Shown: piece by piece, positions 1-9,109 of the stretch
Numbering within the stretch: the first letter of the stretch is position 1
Layout of the letters: each line of letters opens with the position of its first letter
Origin: Caldilineaceae bacterium SB0661_bin_32
Lineage (GTDB): Bacteria > Chloroflexota > Anaerolineae > Caldilineales > Caldilineaceae
Direction of reading: 5' to 3'
NCBI GenBank assembly: GCA_009841235.1
Contig: VXMH01000031.1
Coordinates: 1 to 64,000 of the forward strand
DNA: 64,000 bases
The notes under the pieces: model-generated
Told to the model about the DNA's origin: nothing
Seen by the model: only the letters and a program-made list of their open reading frames with translations
Database searches by the model: none
Made by a program: the position numbers and the translations under genes

Positions 1-20
1 CTGTCCAAACCTGACAACAT

Positions 21-206
21 CCTTCAGCGCATTCACCGGCGAGCCGTTGAGAAAAAAAGGGGGGGTCCCCCCCAAAAACATGACAAAACCTGCCAAACAT
101 GACAAATCCTGCCAAAATCCTTCCGCGCATTAACGATTGAGCCGTTGAATCGAACGGGGGATTCCCCCCAAAAAACCTGACAAAACCTGTAAAAATCCTT
201 CAGCGC
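21..206. repeat. Dispersed intergenic repeat, two tandem units plus a partial third
   Basis: Units start with CCTTCAGCGC or CCTTCCGCGC at 21, 119 and 197. Each full unit carries GAGCCGTTGA, a run of G then a run of C (59-73 and 156-169) that can form a hairpin, and then AAAAA with TGACAAAACCTG. Unit lengths are about 98 and 78 bases. A third related copy lies at 24042-24110, so this is an interspersed family and not a local duplication. No transposase is present. Confidence 0.8.
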
Positions 207-286
207 TCCCCCCTCCACGCGCCGCCCCACGCCACTCACGCCCCACGCCTCTCCACTCTCTCCTCGCCTTTGTTCCCACTGCACAT

Positions 287-298
287 TGAACGCGTTCA
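287..298. promoter_or_regulatory. Perfect 12-base palindrome, possible operator
   Basis: TGAACGCGTTCA is its own reverse complement and lies about 15 bases upstream of the putative -35 of the nuo promoter. The position suits a regulator site, but no regulator is encoded nearby and the binding protein is unknown. Confidence 0.35.
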
Positions 299-312
299 CG
301 CGGGGTACAGAC

Positions 313-342
313 TTTCGCTTTCAGAAATCGCTATGCTATACT
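313..342 (+). promoter_or_regulatory. Predicted promoter of the nuo operon
   Basis: TTTCGC (313-318) and TATACT (337-342) are 18 bases apart, and the -10 is preceded by TGC, an extended -10 pattern. It lies 43 bases before the nuoA start. The same TGC-TATACT block precedes the gene at 41612. Confidence 0.5.
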
Positions 343-385
343 TTCTCGGGAGTTTGTTAAATTCCACACAAACGGATTCTCGGCA

Positions 386-742
386 ATGCTCAGTCAGTAT
401 TTCTTCATTCTGGTTATGTCCGGTTTGGCGGTCGTGTTGCCTCTGGCCGCCATCGTGATGGGCCACTTCCTTGGCCCCCGCCGGCCCGATGAGATCAAGA
501 ACGACATCTACGAGAGTGGAGTCGAAACCATAGGGGAAACGTGGGTGCAATTCCGCGCGCAGTACTATCTGATTGGCCTGGTATTTGTCGTGTTCGACGT
601 TGAAGCGTTGTTCCTCTTCCCGATTGCCGTGGCGTATCAGCAGTTGGAAATGTTTGCAGTGCTTGCGACAATCTTCTTTGTCCTGCTGCTCGTGATCGGG
701 CTCATGTACGACTGGCGCAAGGGCGCTCTGGAGTGGCAGTAG
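386..742 (+). CDS. nuoA: NADH-quinone oxidoreductase subunit A
   Basis: Small membrane subunit of respiratory complex I, at the junction of the peripheral and membrane arms. The 118-residue protein has three predicted membrane segments. It carries the family signature YESGVET after PRRPDEIKNDI in the first loop, and FDVEALFLFP in the second helix. Length is normal for NuoA (about 120). The ATG at 386 has only a weak upstream purine run. It is the first gene of the operon, but nuoB, C and D do not follow; nuoH comes next after a 100-base gap. Confidence 0.95.
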   Translation: MLSQYFFILVMSGLAVVLPLAAIVMGHFLGPRRPDEIKNDIYESGVETIGETWVQFRAQYYLIGLVFVVFDVEALFLFPIAVAYQQLEMFAVLATIFFVLLLVIGLMYDWRKGALEWQ

Positions 743-842
743 GTTTCGCAGAAACGCTGCGCGTAGTAATGTTGCGCTTGTTTTCCCAGGACGCGGCCCC
801 GGCGGACCTCAACTTCTCAGCTACCTGTTTGGAGGCTAGGTT

Positions 843-2084
843 ATGCAGGTAACCCAATGGAGCGAAGCGCTCTCCAGCTGGCTCATGGGGCTGGGACTTC
901 CCGGCTGGGCGGCCATCTTTCTGGTCTACGCCGTCGGCTCCTTTATCCTCATCAACTACGGCATGCTGTCGGTTCTGTTGTTGATCTGGATTACGCGCAA
1001 GGCTATCAGCCGCATCCAGGACCGGATCGGTCCCAATCGAGTCGGCAAGTACGGTCTCCTCCAGACCGTCGCTGATGCGGCCAAGCTGCTCTCCAAAGAG
1101 GATATCACGCCCTACGAAGCGGACAAGATCGCCTACAATCTGTCTCCGGTACTTGCAGTTTTCGGTGTACTGATGCTGCTGGCGGTCATACCATTTGCGC
1201 CGGGCCTGACCGGTGTGGACCTGAATGTTGCCGCCCTCTATGTTGTGGCCCTCGGCTCAATAGGCATCATGGCGGCCCTGATGGCCGGCTGGGGCAGCAA
1301 CAACAAGTATGCTCTGCTGGCCGGTTTTCGTGTGGTGGCACAGCTTCTGAGCTACGAGATCCCTCTGGTGCTGGCCATCCTGACTGTAGTCTTGCTCACC
1401 GGTTCGATGCGGTTCGGCAATATTGTCGAAATGCAATCGCTGCATCTCGGCGGCTTTAACCTCGGGTTGGGTTGGCTCGGGATCGTCATGCCGGGAGCGC
1501 TGATCGTCTTCTTTGTCAGCTCGCTTGCCGAGGCCGAACTTACGCCCTTCGACCTGTTGGAAGCGGAGTCTGAGTTGATCGCCGGATTCCATATCGAATA
1601 CTCAGGCATGAAGTTCGCCATGTTCTTTCTGGCCCAGTTCCTCAACGCCTGGATACTGGCTGCCGTTGCCGTAACGCTCTTCCTGGGCGGCTGGCAGGGT
1701 CCGGGAGTCGGCTTACCGGTCATCGGTCCGTTGCTGGGGCTCGGATATTTCATGATCAAGGTGTATGGCATCTACGTCCTTCAGCAGTGGATCAGAGGGA
1801 CATTTCCCCGCATCCGAATTGACCAGATGATGTACTTCGCCTGGAAAGTCCTGGTGCCGCTGATGATCGGTCTGATTGTCGCCCAGGCCATAATCCAGAA
1901 GCTGCCGACCCCGGTTGCCGTTCAATATGTGCTGATCTTCATCGCAAATGTCGGCGTGATGGCCGTCGTTGCCTACGTCCTGCAGAAATACTTCCGCGAA
2001 GAACAGATGCGCACGAAGCGCTCTTTCGAACCAGCTTCCCTGATAGGCTCCATGCAGGTCTCCGAAAAAGGCACCATGTATTAG
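843..2084 (+). CDS. nuoH: NADH-quinone oxidoreductase subunit H
   Basis: Membrane subunit of complex I that helps form the quinone chamber and the first part of the proton path. It is 413 residues with about eight to nine membrane helices. Signature stretches are [14 protein letters not shown] (about residue 61), [21 protein letters not shown] (about 235) and [13 protein letters not shown] (about 320). GGAGG lies about nine bases before the ATG. It is slightly longer than many NuoH proteins (about 330-400) because of a C-terminal tail. It follows nuoA directly. Confidence 0.96.
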   Translation: MQVTQWSEALSSWLMGLGLPGWAAIFLVYAVGSFILINYGMLSVLLLIWITRKAISRIQDRIGPNRVGKYGLLQTVADAAKLLSKEDITPYEADKIAYNLSPVLAVFGVLMLLAVIPFAPGLTGVDLNVAALYVVALGSIGIMAALMAGWGSNNKYALLAGFRVVAQLLSYEIPLVLAILTVVLLTGSMRFGNIVEMQSLHLGGFNLGLGWLGIVMPGALIVFFVSSLAEAELTPFDLLEAESELIAGFHIEYSGMKFAMFFLAQFLNAWILAAVAVTLFLGGWQGPGVGLPVIGPLLGLGYFMIKVYGIYVLQQWIRGTFPRIRIDQMMYFAWKVLVPLMIGLIVAQAIIQKLPTPVAVQYVLIFIANVGVMAVVAYVLQKYFREEQMRTKRSFEPASLIGSMQVSEKGTMY

Positions 2085-2180
2085 GTTTTTCCTGACGAGC
2101 CGAAACACACTTGTGGCTGCGTTGAGTCGGGGCATAGGCAACTGTAGAGTCATTCCCCACCAGAAAAGGCAGGAATTCCC

Positions 2181-2711
2181 ATGCAGTTACCGCTGGGCAT
2201 AGAGGTACCGATACCGACATTTGAACAGTTCGTGTTCATCCAGGTGGCCTTGCTTACGGCCGTAGCCGGTCTGGCCGTTGTGATGAGCCGCAACCTCTTT
2301 CACAGCGCTCTCGCCCTGACGCTGACCTTTTTCGGCGTCGCCGGAGTCTATGTCTTTCTGGAAGCCGAGTTTCTGGCGGTCAGTCAGGTGCTCGTATACG
2401 TCGGCGCGATCGCCATGTTGATCGCCTTTGCAATCATGCTCACCCGCAGCATGATGTACGGGCGCACCTCTCCGCTCAACAATCAATGGGGCAAGTCGTC
2501 TCTGTTCGCCTTTCTCTTTTTCATCGGGCTGCTGGCCTTCGCGCGGGCAACGCCCTGGCCGGCCGCGGGCGAAGATGTTGTTGCCGACGAAGCGCTGATC
2601 GGCGCCCTGGGCAGAGAGTTTGTAACAACCTACGTAATCGCATTTGAAGTTCTGGGGCTGTTGCTGCTATTGGCTTTGGTCGGCGCCGTAATGTTGGCAC
2701 GCGACCGCTAG
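2181..2711 (+). CDS. nuoJ: NADH-quinone oxidoreductase subunit J
   Basis: Membrane subunit of complex I. The 176-residue protein has five predicted helices. The conserved segment FLEAEFLAVSQVLVYVGAIA (about residues 59-78) is typical of NuoJ, with the helix break beside the Tyr-Val-Gly. AGGAA precedes the ATG. It lies between nuoH and nuoK in the usual order; nuoI, normally found between nuoH and nuoJ, is missing. Confidence 0.95.
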   Translation: MQLPLGIEVPIPTFEQFVFIQVALLTAVAGLAVVMSRNLFHSALALTLTFFGVAGVYVFLEAEFLAVSQVLVYVGAIAMLIAFAIMLTRSMMYGRTSPLNNQWGKSSLFAFLFFIGLLAFARATPWPAAGEDVVADEALIGALGREFVTTYVIAFEVLGLLLLLALVGAVMLARDR

Positions 2712-2789
2712 GGCGCACGCTGAACAAATTCGGTTATCGCGATGTCTGATCACCGATTACCTGCTACCGCATCTGTTTGGGGTTGATCT

Positions 2790-3104
2790 ATGGTTCCGCT
2801 CAGTTGGTATCTGATGCTCGCCGCATTCCTGTTCTCATGCGGCCTGTACGGCGCGCTGGCCCGGCGCAACGCCATCGCCATGCTTATGGGCATCGAGTTG
2901 ATGCTCAACGCCGCCAACATTAACCTTGTGGCATTTTGGCGGCACGGAGTCGCCCCGATGGAGGACCTGACCGGCCAGGCTTTTGCCGTGCTGATCATCG
3001 GCCTGGCCGCAGCCGAGGCCGCCGTGGGACTGGCCCTGATAATCGCTGTCTATCGTGAGCGGCGCACCATTGACGTCGACGAGTTGGACATACTTTCAGG
3101 CTAG
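2790..3104 (+). CDS. nuoK: NADH-quinone oxidoreductase subunit K
   Basis: Small complex I membrane subunit homologous to MrpC. It is 104 residues with three helices. The two buried glutamates of the proton path are visible, one in GIELMLNAANIN (about residue 35) and one in AAAEAAVGLALI (about residue 71). Length matches the family (about 100). It is followed by a small TPR-like gene rather than directly by nuoL. Confidence 0.96.
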   Translation: MVPLSWYLMLAAFLFSCGLYGALARRNAIAMLMGIELMLNAANINLVAFWRHGVAPMEDLTGQAFAVLIIGLAAAEAAVGLALIIAVYRERRTIDVDELDILSG

Positions 3105-3143
3105 ACCGGCCCGTGCAGGTATGGTGGCGTCGCCAGCGGCGTC

Positions 3144-3521
3144 GTGTGCGGAGATAACTGGGAAAAGGTGGCCAGGAAACAGCTGACGGGGACACTTGAA
3201 GAGCAATGCGGTTTTCTCTACCAGCTCGCACAGGAGAAGATGGCGAGCGGAAACTACACGGGCGCGGTGTATGCGCTCAAAGAGATCATCAAATATAAGC
3301 CTGACTATGGCGACGCAGCACTACTCTTGGAGAAGGCCCGTCAGCACAAGAAAGCGCAGACGTTTCGCCTGGTCGTCTCTCTTGTCGGGGCAAGCATCTT
3401 TGTAGGCATCGGCTCAGGCGCAGGGCTGGACAACGATCTGTGGCTGTTCGCCTTTGCATTTGCCGGCTTGCTCGTGGGATATGTAGTCGCCAATCTGGTT
3501 CGAGGCCAAGCGACCTATTAG
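3144..3521 (+). CDS. Small TPR-like membrane protein inside the nuo operon
   Basis: A 125-residue protein of unknown function lies between nuoK and nuoL on the same strand. Residues about 20-65 look like one or two TPR helices (YQLAQEKMASGNYTGAVYAL, then YKPDYGDAALLLEKA). The C-terminal half has two hydrophobic segments (about 75-92 and 97-117). The start is taken as the GTG at 3144 and could lie further in. The topology suggests a tail-anchored helper, perhaps for complex I assembly; that role is inference from location. Confidence 0.65.
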   Translation: MCGDNWEKVARKQLTGTLEEQCGFLYQLAQEKMASGNYTGAVYALKEIIKYKPDYGDAALLLEKARQHKKAQTFRLVVSLVGASIFVGIGSGAGLDNDLWLFAFAFAGLLVGYVVANLVRGQATY

Positions 3522-3590
3522 GTTTCGCGACTGAATTCTGAACTTGCTGCGGATGAACGTCCGGTTTTCACTTTAGACTGAGGCTTTTCT

Positions 3591-5813
3591 ATGGAAGGAC
3601 TTTTCAGCGTCACCTGGGTTGTGCCGATTCCTCCCTTCCTGGCATTCCTGGCGATCTTGCTTTTTCTCAACAAAAACAAGCGCGGCAGCGCGCTGACCGC
3701 AATCGGCTCGGCTCTTATCAGCTGCGTACTGGGTTGGGGAATCGCCTTTGCTTCATTTTTCCGTGACCATTTCGGCGAACATCCGGTTGACGAGGCGATT
3801 TACACGATTCCCACGGGCGCCACTGAGTTTGTCATCGGTTACGCGGTTGACCCGACCAATGCCTTGATGCTCTTCATGGTGCCTTTCCTGGTGTTGATGA
3901 TATTCATCTACTCCAGCGGCTACATGAGTTTTCCTCACCATCTTAAGGCAGAGCAATACCCGACCGCCTACGCGCAGGGCAAAGACCCCCGCTACAGCCG
4001 CTTCATGGCCTACATCTGTCTCTTTGCCACAGGCATGCTGGGGTTGGTCGTCGCCAACAATCTGCTCCAATTCTTTGTGTTCTGGGAAGTGATGGGGCTC
4101 TGCAGCTATCTCTTGATCGGTTTCTGGTACGAGAAGGCTTCCGCGCGTGCAGCTGCGGTGAAGGCGTTCATTACCACCCGCATCGGCGACGCCCTCCTCA
4201 TGATCGGCTTGATCCTGCTCTACGTGCGCAGCGAGCCGAGCAGCCTGCGCTTTAAGGAGCTCTTCACCGAAACAAATCTGGGTCAACTCGCCGATTCCCT
4301 TGTTAACCTGCCTCTCTTCGGCGAAGTCCACTGGATTTCGCTCATCGGTGTGCTCATCTTCTGCGGCGCCATCGGCAAGAGTGCCCAGTTCCCGCTGCAC
4401 ATATGGCTGCCCGATGCCATGGAAGGGCCGACACCTGTCAGCGCCATGATCCACGCGGCCACCATGGTGTCAGCCGGTGTCTTCCTGCTGGTTCGGATGT
4501 TCCCAATCTACGAATTTTCCGGCAAAGTCTCCGGCGAAACGCTGCAGTTCGTCGCTTTCATCGGCGCGTTTACGGCCCTGTTTGCGGCGACAATCGCCGT
4601 GGCCCAGTGGGACATAAAACGGGTGCTGGCCTACTCCACGATCTCACAGCTCGGATATATGGTTGCCGCCATCGGCATGGGGGCGTATGTCGCCGCGCTC
4701 TTCCACCTGCTCACACACGCCTTCTTCAAGGCGCTCCTCTTCCTCGGTTCAGGCAGCGTGATTCACGGCGTGGAACATGGCTACCATCACGCACATGAGC
4801 ACGCACACGACGACCATGGCGATGGCCGCGCTGAACACATCGTCCGCCGCGCCGACGGCGTGCTCGATACCGAAGACGCGCAGGATATGCGCAACATGGG
4901 CGGCCTCCTGACGAGGATGCCCCGCACGGGATGGACCTTCATCATTGGCGGGCTGGCCCTCTCCGGCTTCCCCCTGATTACAGCCGGCTTCTGGTCCAAG
5001 GATGAGATCCTGGCCTTTGCTTGGTATGGCAACCACCATGGCGTATTCTGGACGCTGGCCCTGGCCGCCTTCCTGACCGCCTTCTATACGATGCGGCAGA
5101 TCGGGCTGACCTTCCTGGGCCGGGCGCGCACGGAGGGAGCCTCGCACGCGCCGGAGAGCGTCGCCAGCATGACGATGCCCCTGATTCTGATCAGCACCTT
5201 CGCCATTGCCGGCGGCTGGGTCGGCATCCCCGAGGTATTCCCGGTTCTGGGCGGCACGGTTCCCAACTGGATCGCGCACTTCCTCGAACCTTACATGAAG
5301 TACATGCACCTGTACCCGCGTCATCCGGACTTCAATTTCGTGCCACTGGCAGTCTCAATCGTGGTCGCGCTTGGCGGCCTTGGAGCCGGCTACCTGGTCT
5401 ACGGACAGGGATTGAAGGAGGGTCAGACCGACCCCGTCGCGCGCATTCTCGGTCCCATCTGGTGGATGTGGCATCGCAAGTACTGGATAGACGAACTTTA
5501 CAATGGCACGATCGTGCTGTTCACGCTCTGGTTGAGCCGCTTCCTGGCCCTGTTCGACCGCGAATGGATTATCGACTGGGTTGTCAACGGGATAGGACGG
5601 ATCGCCATTCGGATCGGCGATCTCACCTCTGCCTTTGACAGATTCGTCGTTGACGGCTTCGTTGACGGAGTCGGCTGGATCTCCGATCAGGCCGGGCACA
5701 TCGCCCGTCTGTTGCAGGACGGGCGCGTCCAGACATACCTGCTCTTCGGTATGTTGATCCTGGCCGTGTGGCTATTCTTGAATGTGCTTCCCATGATACT
5801 CACTTTGGTGTAA
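3591..5813 (+). CDS. nuoL: NADH-quinone oxidoreductase subunit L
   Basis: Distal antiporter-like proton-pumping subunit of complex I, with its long lateral helix at the C-terminus. It is 740 residues (family about 610-700). Conserved pieces are [20 protein letters not shown], with the helix-5 glutamate, [21 protein letters not shown] and [15 protein letters not shown]. An unusual His- and Asp-rich loop occupies about residues 390-420, followed by an acidic linker before NMGGL. GAGG is about eight bases before the ATG. The operon order L-M-N is normal. Confidence 0.96.
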   Translation: MEGLFSVTWVVPIPPFLAFLAILLFLNKNKRGSALTAIGSALISCVLGWGIAFASFFRDHFGEHPVDEAIYTIPTGATEFVIGYAVDPTNALMLFMVPFLVLMIFIYSSGYMSFPHHLKAEQYPTAYAQGKDPRYSRFMAYICLFATGMLGLVVANNLLQFFVFWEVMGLCSYLLIGFWYEKASARAAAVKAFITTRIGDALLMIGLILLYVRSEPSSLRFKELFTETNLGQLADSLVNLPLFGEVHWISLIGVLIFCGAIGKSAQFPLHIWLPDAMEGPTPVSAMIHAATMVSAGVFLLVRMFPIYEFSGKVSGETLQFVAFIGAFTALFAATIAVAQWDIKRVLAYSTISQLGYMVAAIGMGAYVAALFHLLTHAFFKALLFLGSGSVIHGVEHGYHHAHEHAHDDHGDGRAEHIVRRADGVLDTEDAQDMRNMGGLLTRMPRTGWTFIIGGLALSGFPLITAGFWSKDEILAFAWYGNHHGVFWTLALAAFLTAFYTMRQIGLTFLGRARTEGASHAPESVASMTMPLILISTFAIAGGWVGIPEVFPVLGGTVPNWIAHFLEPYMKYMHLYPRHPDFNFVPLAVSIVVALGGLGAGYLVYGQGLKEGQTDPVARILGPIWWMWHRKYWIDELYNGTIVLFTLWLSRFLALFDREWIIDWVVNGIGRIAIRIGDLTSAFDRFVVDGFVDGVGWISDQAGHIARLLQDGRVQTYLLFGMLILAVWLFLNVLPMILTLV

Positions 5814-5892
5814 GGAACGGTTCCGATTCGAACGGCGCCGGACGCAAAGCGCCAATACTGCCTAAACTAAAACTCTGCGTGGAGACGGCTTC

Positions 5893-7491
5893 ATGGAATC
5901 ACCTGATTCAATTGTCCTGACAATACTGCTCTTCTGGCCGCTGGTGTCGGCGCTCCTGGTCATCCTGCTTGGCAGCAGCGACAGCTTGATAAAGAAGGGC
6001 TCGATCTGGGCCAGCTTGCTCCCTCTTGGCCTCAGCATCTATCTGCTCTTTGAATATGACTCCGACATGGGGGGAATGCAGTTTGAGCAGTTCGCCAAGT
6101 GGATTCCACAACTCAATGCCGGCTACCATCTCGGCGTCGACGGGCTGAGCATTCCCCTGATCTTCCTGACTACGCTGCTCAGCACACTGAGTCTGTACTA
6201 CAGCGCCGGCGTCATCAATGAGCGTGTCAAGGAATACTTCTTCCTGATGCACCTGCTCGAATTCAGCATGATAGGCGTCTTTCTGGCCCTGGACTACGTT
6301 CTCTTCTATGTCTTTTGGGAGATCAGCCTGGTGCCGATGTACTTTCTCATTGGAATCTGGGGCGGCGAGAATCGCGGTTACGCGGCCACCAAATTCTTCA
6401 TCTACACCCTGGTGGGCTCGGTGGCGATGCTGCTGGCGATCCTGGGGGTCTACTTCGCAACGGGGACCTTCGACATCGTTGAAGCGGCTGCGGCCCAGCC
6501 CTTCGCCGGCAACCTGACGCTGGCCAGCCTGGCATTCTGGGGCTTTTTCCTGGGGTTCGCCTTCAAAGTACCGAGTTTCCCCTTCCACACTTGGCTTCCC
6601 GACGCCCATACCGAGGCGCCCACGGCCGGCTCGGTAATTCTGGCAGGCGTTCTGCTGAAGTTGGGCGCCTACGGTATGTTGCGCATCATGTTGCCCAGCT
6701 TTCCCGAGGCCTCCGTCTACTGGGCAACCTGGATTGTGGGGCTCGGAGCAATCGCCATCGTCTACGGCGCATTCGTATGCGTGGCCCAGACCGACCTGAA
6801 ACGGCTGATTGCATATAGTTCCGTCAGCCACATGGGGTACGTGATGCTGGGAATCGGGGCGGCGGCCGCAGTGATGACGCCCGATGCCCTGGCGGGCGCG
6901 GTCAACAGATTTGGCCTCACAGCGGAGGCCATTCAGGACAGTGCGGCGATGGCCCTCAACGGCGCCGCACTGCAGATGTTCAATCACGGCATCATCACCG
7001 GCGCGCTGTTCTTTCTCGTTGGCATCATCTACGAGCGGGCGCATACGCGCGACTTGGCGAGATTCGGCGGCCTGGCGACCAGGACGCCTCACTTCTACGG
7101 TCTTATGTTGGTTGCGGCCTTCGCCAGCCTTGGGCTTCCGGGCCTGGCCGGCTTCTGGGCGGAGCTGTTCACCTTCCGCGGGGCCTTTGCCATCATGCCC
7201 TATTGGGCTGCCTTTGGAACGATCGGCATCGTCGTCACCGCCGTTTACATTCTCTATCGCATCATCCAGAACGTCTTCTTGGGCGAGTATGATCCAAGCA
7301 AACTCCCTCACTGGACGACAGTGCAAGGTGAGCACGCCGACGGCCCGACCGACATGGTCGGATTTGAAAAAGTGACGATGTGGCCCCTGATCGCGGCGAT
7401 GTTCCTGATCGGAATCTACCCAACGCCCCTGGTGAGCTACTTTAACCAGTCTGCGCGGGAGCTCTTGGCCTTTGTGCAGAATCTCGTCTGA
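5893..7491 (+). CDS. nuoM: NADH-quinone oxidoreductase subunit M
   Basis: Antiporter-like proton-pumping subunit of complex I. It is 532 residues with about 14 helices. Signature stretches are FYVFWEISLVPMYFLIGIWG, with the key glutamate (about residue 144), FKVPSFPFHTWLPDAHTEAP (about 229) and LKRLIAYSSVSHMGYV (about 302). An extra loop rich in Ala lies after the last of these (about 325-355). It is spaced 79 bases after nuoL. Confidence 0.96.
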   Translation: MESPDSIVLTILLFWPLVSALLVILLGSSDSLIKKGSIWASLLPLGLSIYLLFEYDSDMGGMQFEQFAKWIPQLNAGYHLGVDGLSIPLIFLTTLLSTLSLYYSAGVINERVKEYFFLMHLLEFSMIGVFLALDYVLFYVFWEISLVPMYFLIGIWGGENRGYAATKFFIYTLVGSVAMLLAILGVYFATGTFDIVEAAAAQPFAGNLTLASLAFWGFFLGFAFKVPSFPFHTWLPDAHTEAPTAGSVILAGVLLKLGAYGMLRIMLPSFPEASVYWATWIVGLGAIAIVYGAFVCVAQTDLKRLIAYSSVSHMGYVMLGIGAAAAVMTPDALAGAVNRFGLTAEAIQDSAAMALNGAALQMFNHGIITGALFFLVGIIYERAHTRDLARFGGLATRTPHFYGLMLVAAFASLGLPGLAGFWAELFTFRGAFAIMPYWAAFGTIGIVVTAVYILYRIIQNVFLGEYDPSKLPHWTTVQGEHADGPTDMVGFEKVTMWPLIAAMFLIGIYPTPLVSYFNQSARELLAFVQNLV

Positions 7492-7584
7492 ACCCTGCAG
7501 TGACCTGTTGTCTGCTGCTGGCCGTGGCACGATAAACCGGCAGCAGCAGACCGACATCCGTCACTGATACATGGAGAACAATCC

Positions 7585-9090
7585 GTGGGCGACTTAGGAT
7601 ATATCGCACCCGAAATCATACTTCTCATCGGCGGCCTGTTTATCTTCTGCCTCGACTTGGCATACGATCCCGGTGTGGGCAAGAAATCGGGGCTGAGCTA
7701 CATGGCGTTGTCGGCCCTCTTCCTGACCGCAGCCCTCGTTGCTGCCGTCCTGCAGTTGAACATCTCCGATCCGGAAGCCGGGCCGAAGATCGCCTACTCG
7801 ATGATGACGATCGACAACTTCGGCAGCTTCATCAAGGTCACCATCTTTTCCGGCATGATCCTGACGACCATCGCCGGCGGGCGTTACATGAACCGCCGCT
7901 CCGGCAACCAGGGCGAATTCTGGACCTTCTTCCTTATGGTCAGCCTGGCGATGAGCATTGCCGTCAGCGCCAACAACCTGGTGCTCGTCTATCTCGCCAT
8001 CGAGTTCCTGTCGATTACCAGCTATATGCTGGCCGGTTTCCTGCGCGAGAACCGGCGCAGCAACGAGGCCGGACTGAAATACTTCCTCTACGGGTCTATC
8101 GCCTCAGCGGTTATGCTGTACGGCATCAGCCTGCTCTACGGCGCCACAGGTTCTCTCTACCTTCACGACATCGCCGCCGCATTCTCCGTATTGATGGGTG
8201 AATCCACGGAAGTTAGCGGGCTGGCCTTTGCCGCCCTGCCGGCAATGCTTCTGATCCTGGCCGGATTGGGATTCAAGGCAAGCCTGGCCCCCTTCTACCA
8301 GTGGGCGCCGGACACCTACGACGGCTCACCCACACCGGTCGCCACCTATCTTTCCACCGCCTCCAAGGCCGCGGCTTTTGCCGTGCTGGCCCGTTTCTTT
8401 ATCGTGGCCATGGCCTCATTTGAAGTCAACTGGGTGCCGGTGCTGGCCGCCTTCAGCATCATCACCATGACGATGGGCAACTTGGCCGCGCTGCGGCAGA
8501 GCAGCGTCAAACGCATGATCGCCTACAGCTCCGTGGCCCAGGCCGGCTATATTTTGATGGGCCTGGTTGCCGTAACGTCATCCTCGCCGAGCGCGATGGA
8601 TGGTCTTAACGGAGTGCTTCTCTATCTATTCGCCTATCTGTTCACGAACGTTGGCGCATTCCTGGTGGTCATGGCACTCGAAGAGACGGTCAGCAGCACG
8701 CATATCAGCGCCTACCGGGGTCTGATCATGCGGGCGCCCTGGCTGGCGGTCATGTTTACCGTCTTCCTGCTCAGTCTTACTGGCATTCCACTTACAGGTG
8801 GATTCTTCGGCAAATTCTACGTCTTCGGCGCAGCCATCCAGCGCCAGTACTTCTGGCTGGCCGGAATTGGCATGATCAATGCCGGTATCGCTGCCTTCTA
8901 CTACCTGCGCGTGGTGCGAGAGATGTTCTTTACCAGCGAAAGTGAAGGCGGGACCCTGGAAGTGCCAATGGCGCTGCAGACCAGTCTGCTTATCTGTACA
9001 GTCGTTACCGTCTGGATCGGTGTCTACCCCAGCGCGGTTCTTGACTGGGTAAGCAATGCCTCAGTCCAGCTTCTCTCCGTAGTCCCATAA
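7585..9090 (+). CDS. nuoN: NADH-quinone oxidoreductase subunit N
   Basis: Third antiporter-like subunit of complex I and last gene of the operon. The 501-residue protein shows LAIEFLSITSYMLAGF with the conserved glutamate (about residue 139), GFKASLAPFYQWAPDTYDGSP (about 230) and VKRMIAYSSVAQAGYI (about 308). GTG at 7585 is the start; GGAG lies about nine bases before it. No peripheral-arm gene follows, and the next gene is on the opposite strand. Confidence 0.96.
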   Translation: MGDLGYIAPEIILLIGGLFIFCLDLAYDPGVGKKSGLSYMALSALFLTAALVAAVLQLNISDPEAGPKIAYSMMTIDNFGSFIKVTIFSGMILTTIAGGRYMNRRSGNQGEFWTFFLMVSLAMSIAVSANNLVLVYLAIEFLSITSYMLAGFLRENRRSNEAGLKYFLYGSIASAVMLYGISLLYGATGSLYLHDIAAAFSVLMGESTEVSGLAFAALPAMLLILAGLGFKASLAPFYQWAPDTYDGSPTPVATYLSTASKAAAFAVLARFFIVAMASFEVNWVPVLAAFSIITMTMGNLAALRQSSVKRMIAYSSVAQAGYILMGLVAVTSSSPSAMDGLNGVLLYLFAYLFTNVGAFLVVMALEETVSSTHISAYRGLIMRAPWLAVMFTVFLLSLTGIPLTGGFFGKFYVFGAAIQRQYFWLAGIGMINAGIAAFYYLRVVREMFFTSESEGGTLEVPMALQTSLLICTVVTVWIGVYPSAVLDWVSNASVQLLSVVP

Positions 9091-9109
9091 ACTCTCAGCC
9101 CATAAGCTC

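Larger units (their letters stand above)
1..385. other. Intergenic region upstream of nuoA
   Basis: No gene is supported here. The stretch holds tandem copies of a G-run/C-run repeat element (21-206), then a pyrimidine-rich segment, a perfect 12-base palindrome (287-298) and a promoter-like sequence (313-342) just ahead of nuoA. Confidence 0.7.

Noticed and set aside
5908-7557. A 549-codon open frame on the minus strand opposite nuoM.
   Set aside because: It mirrors the codon bias of nuoM, has no recognisable motif and no credible start or neighbours; nuoM is certain on the other strand.
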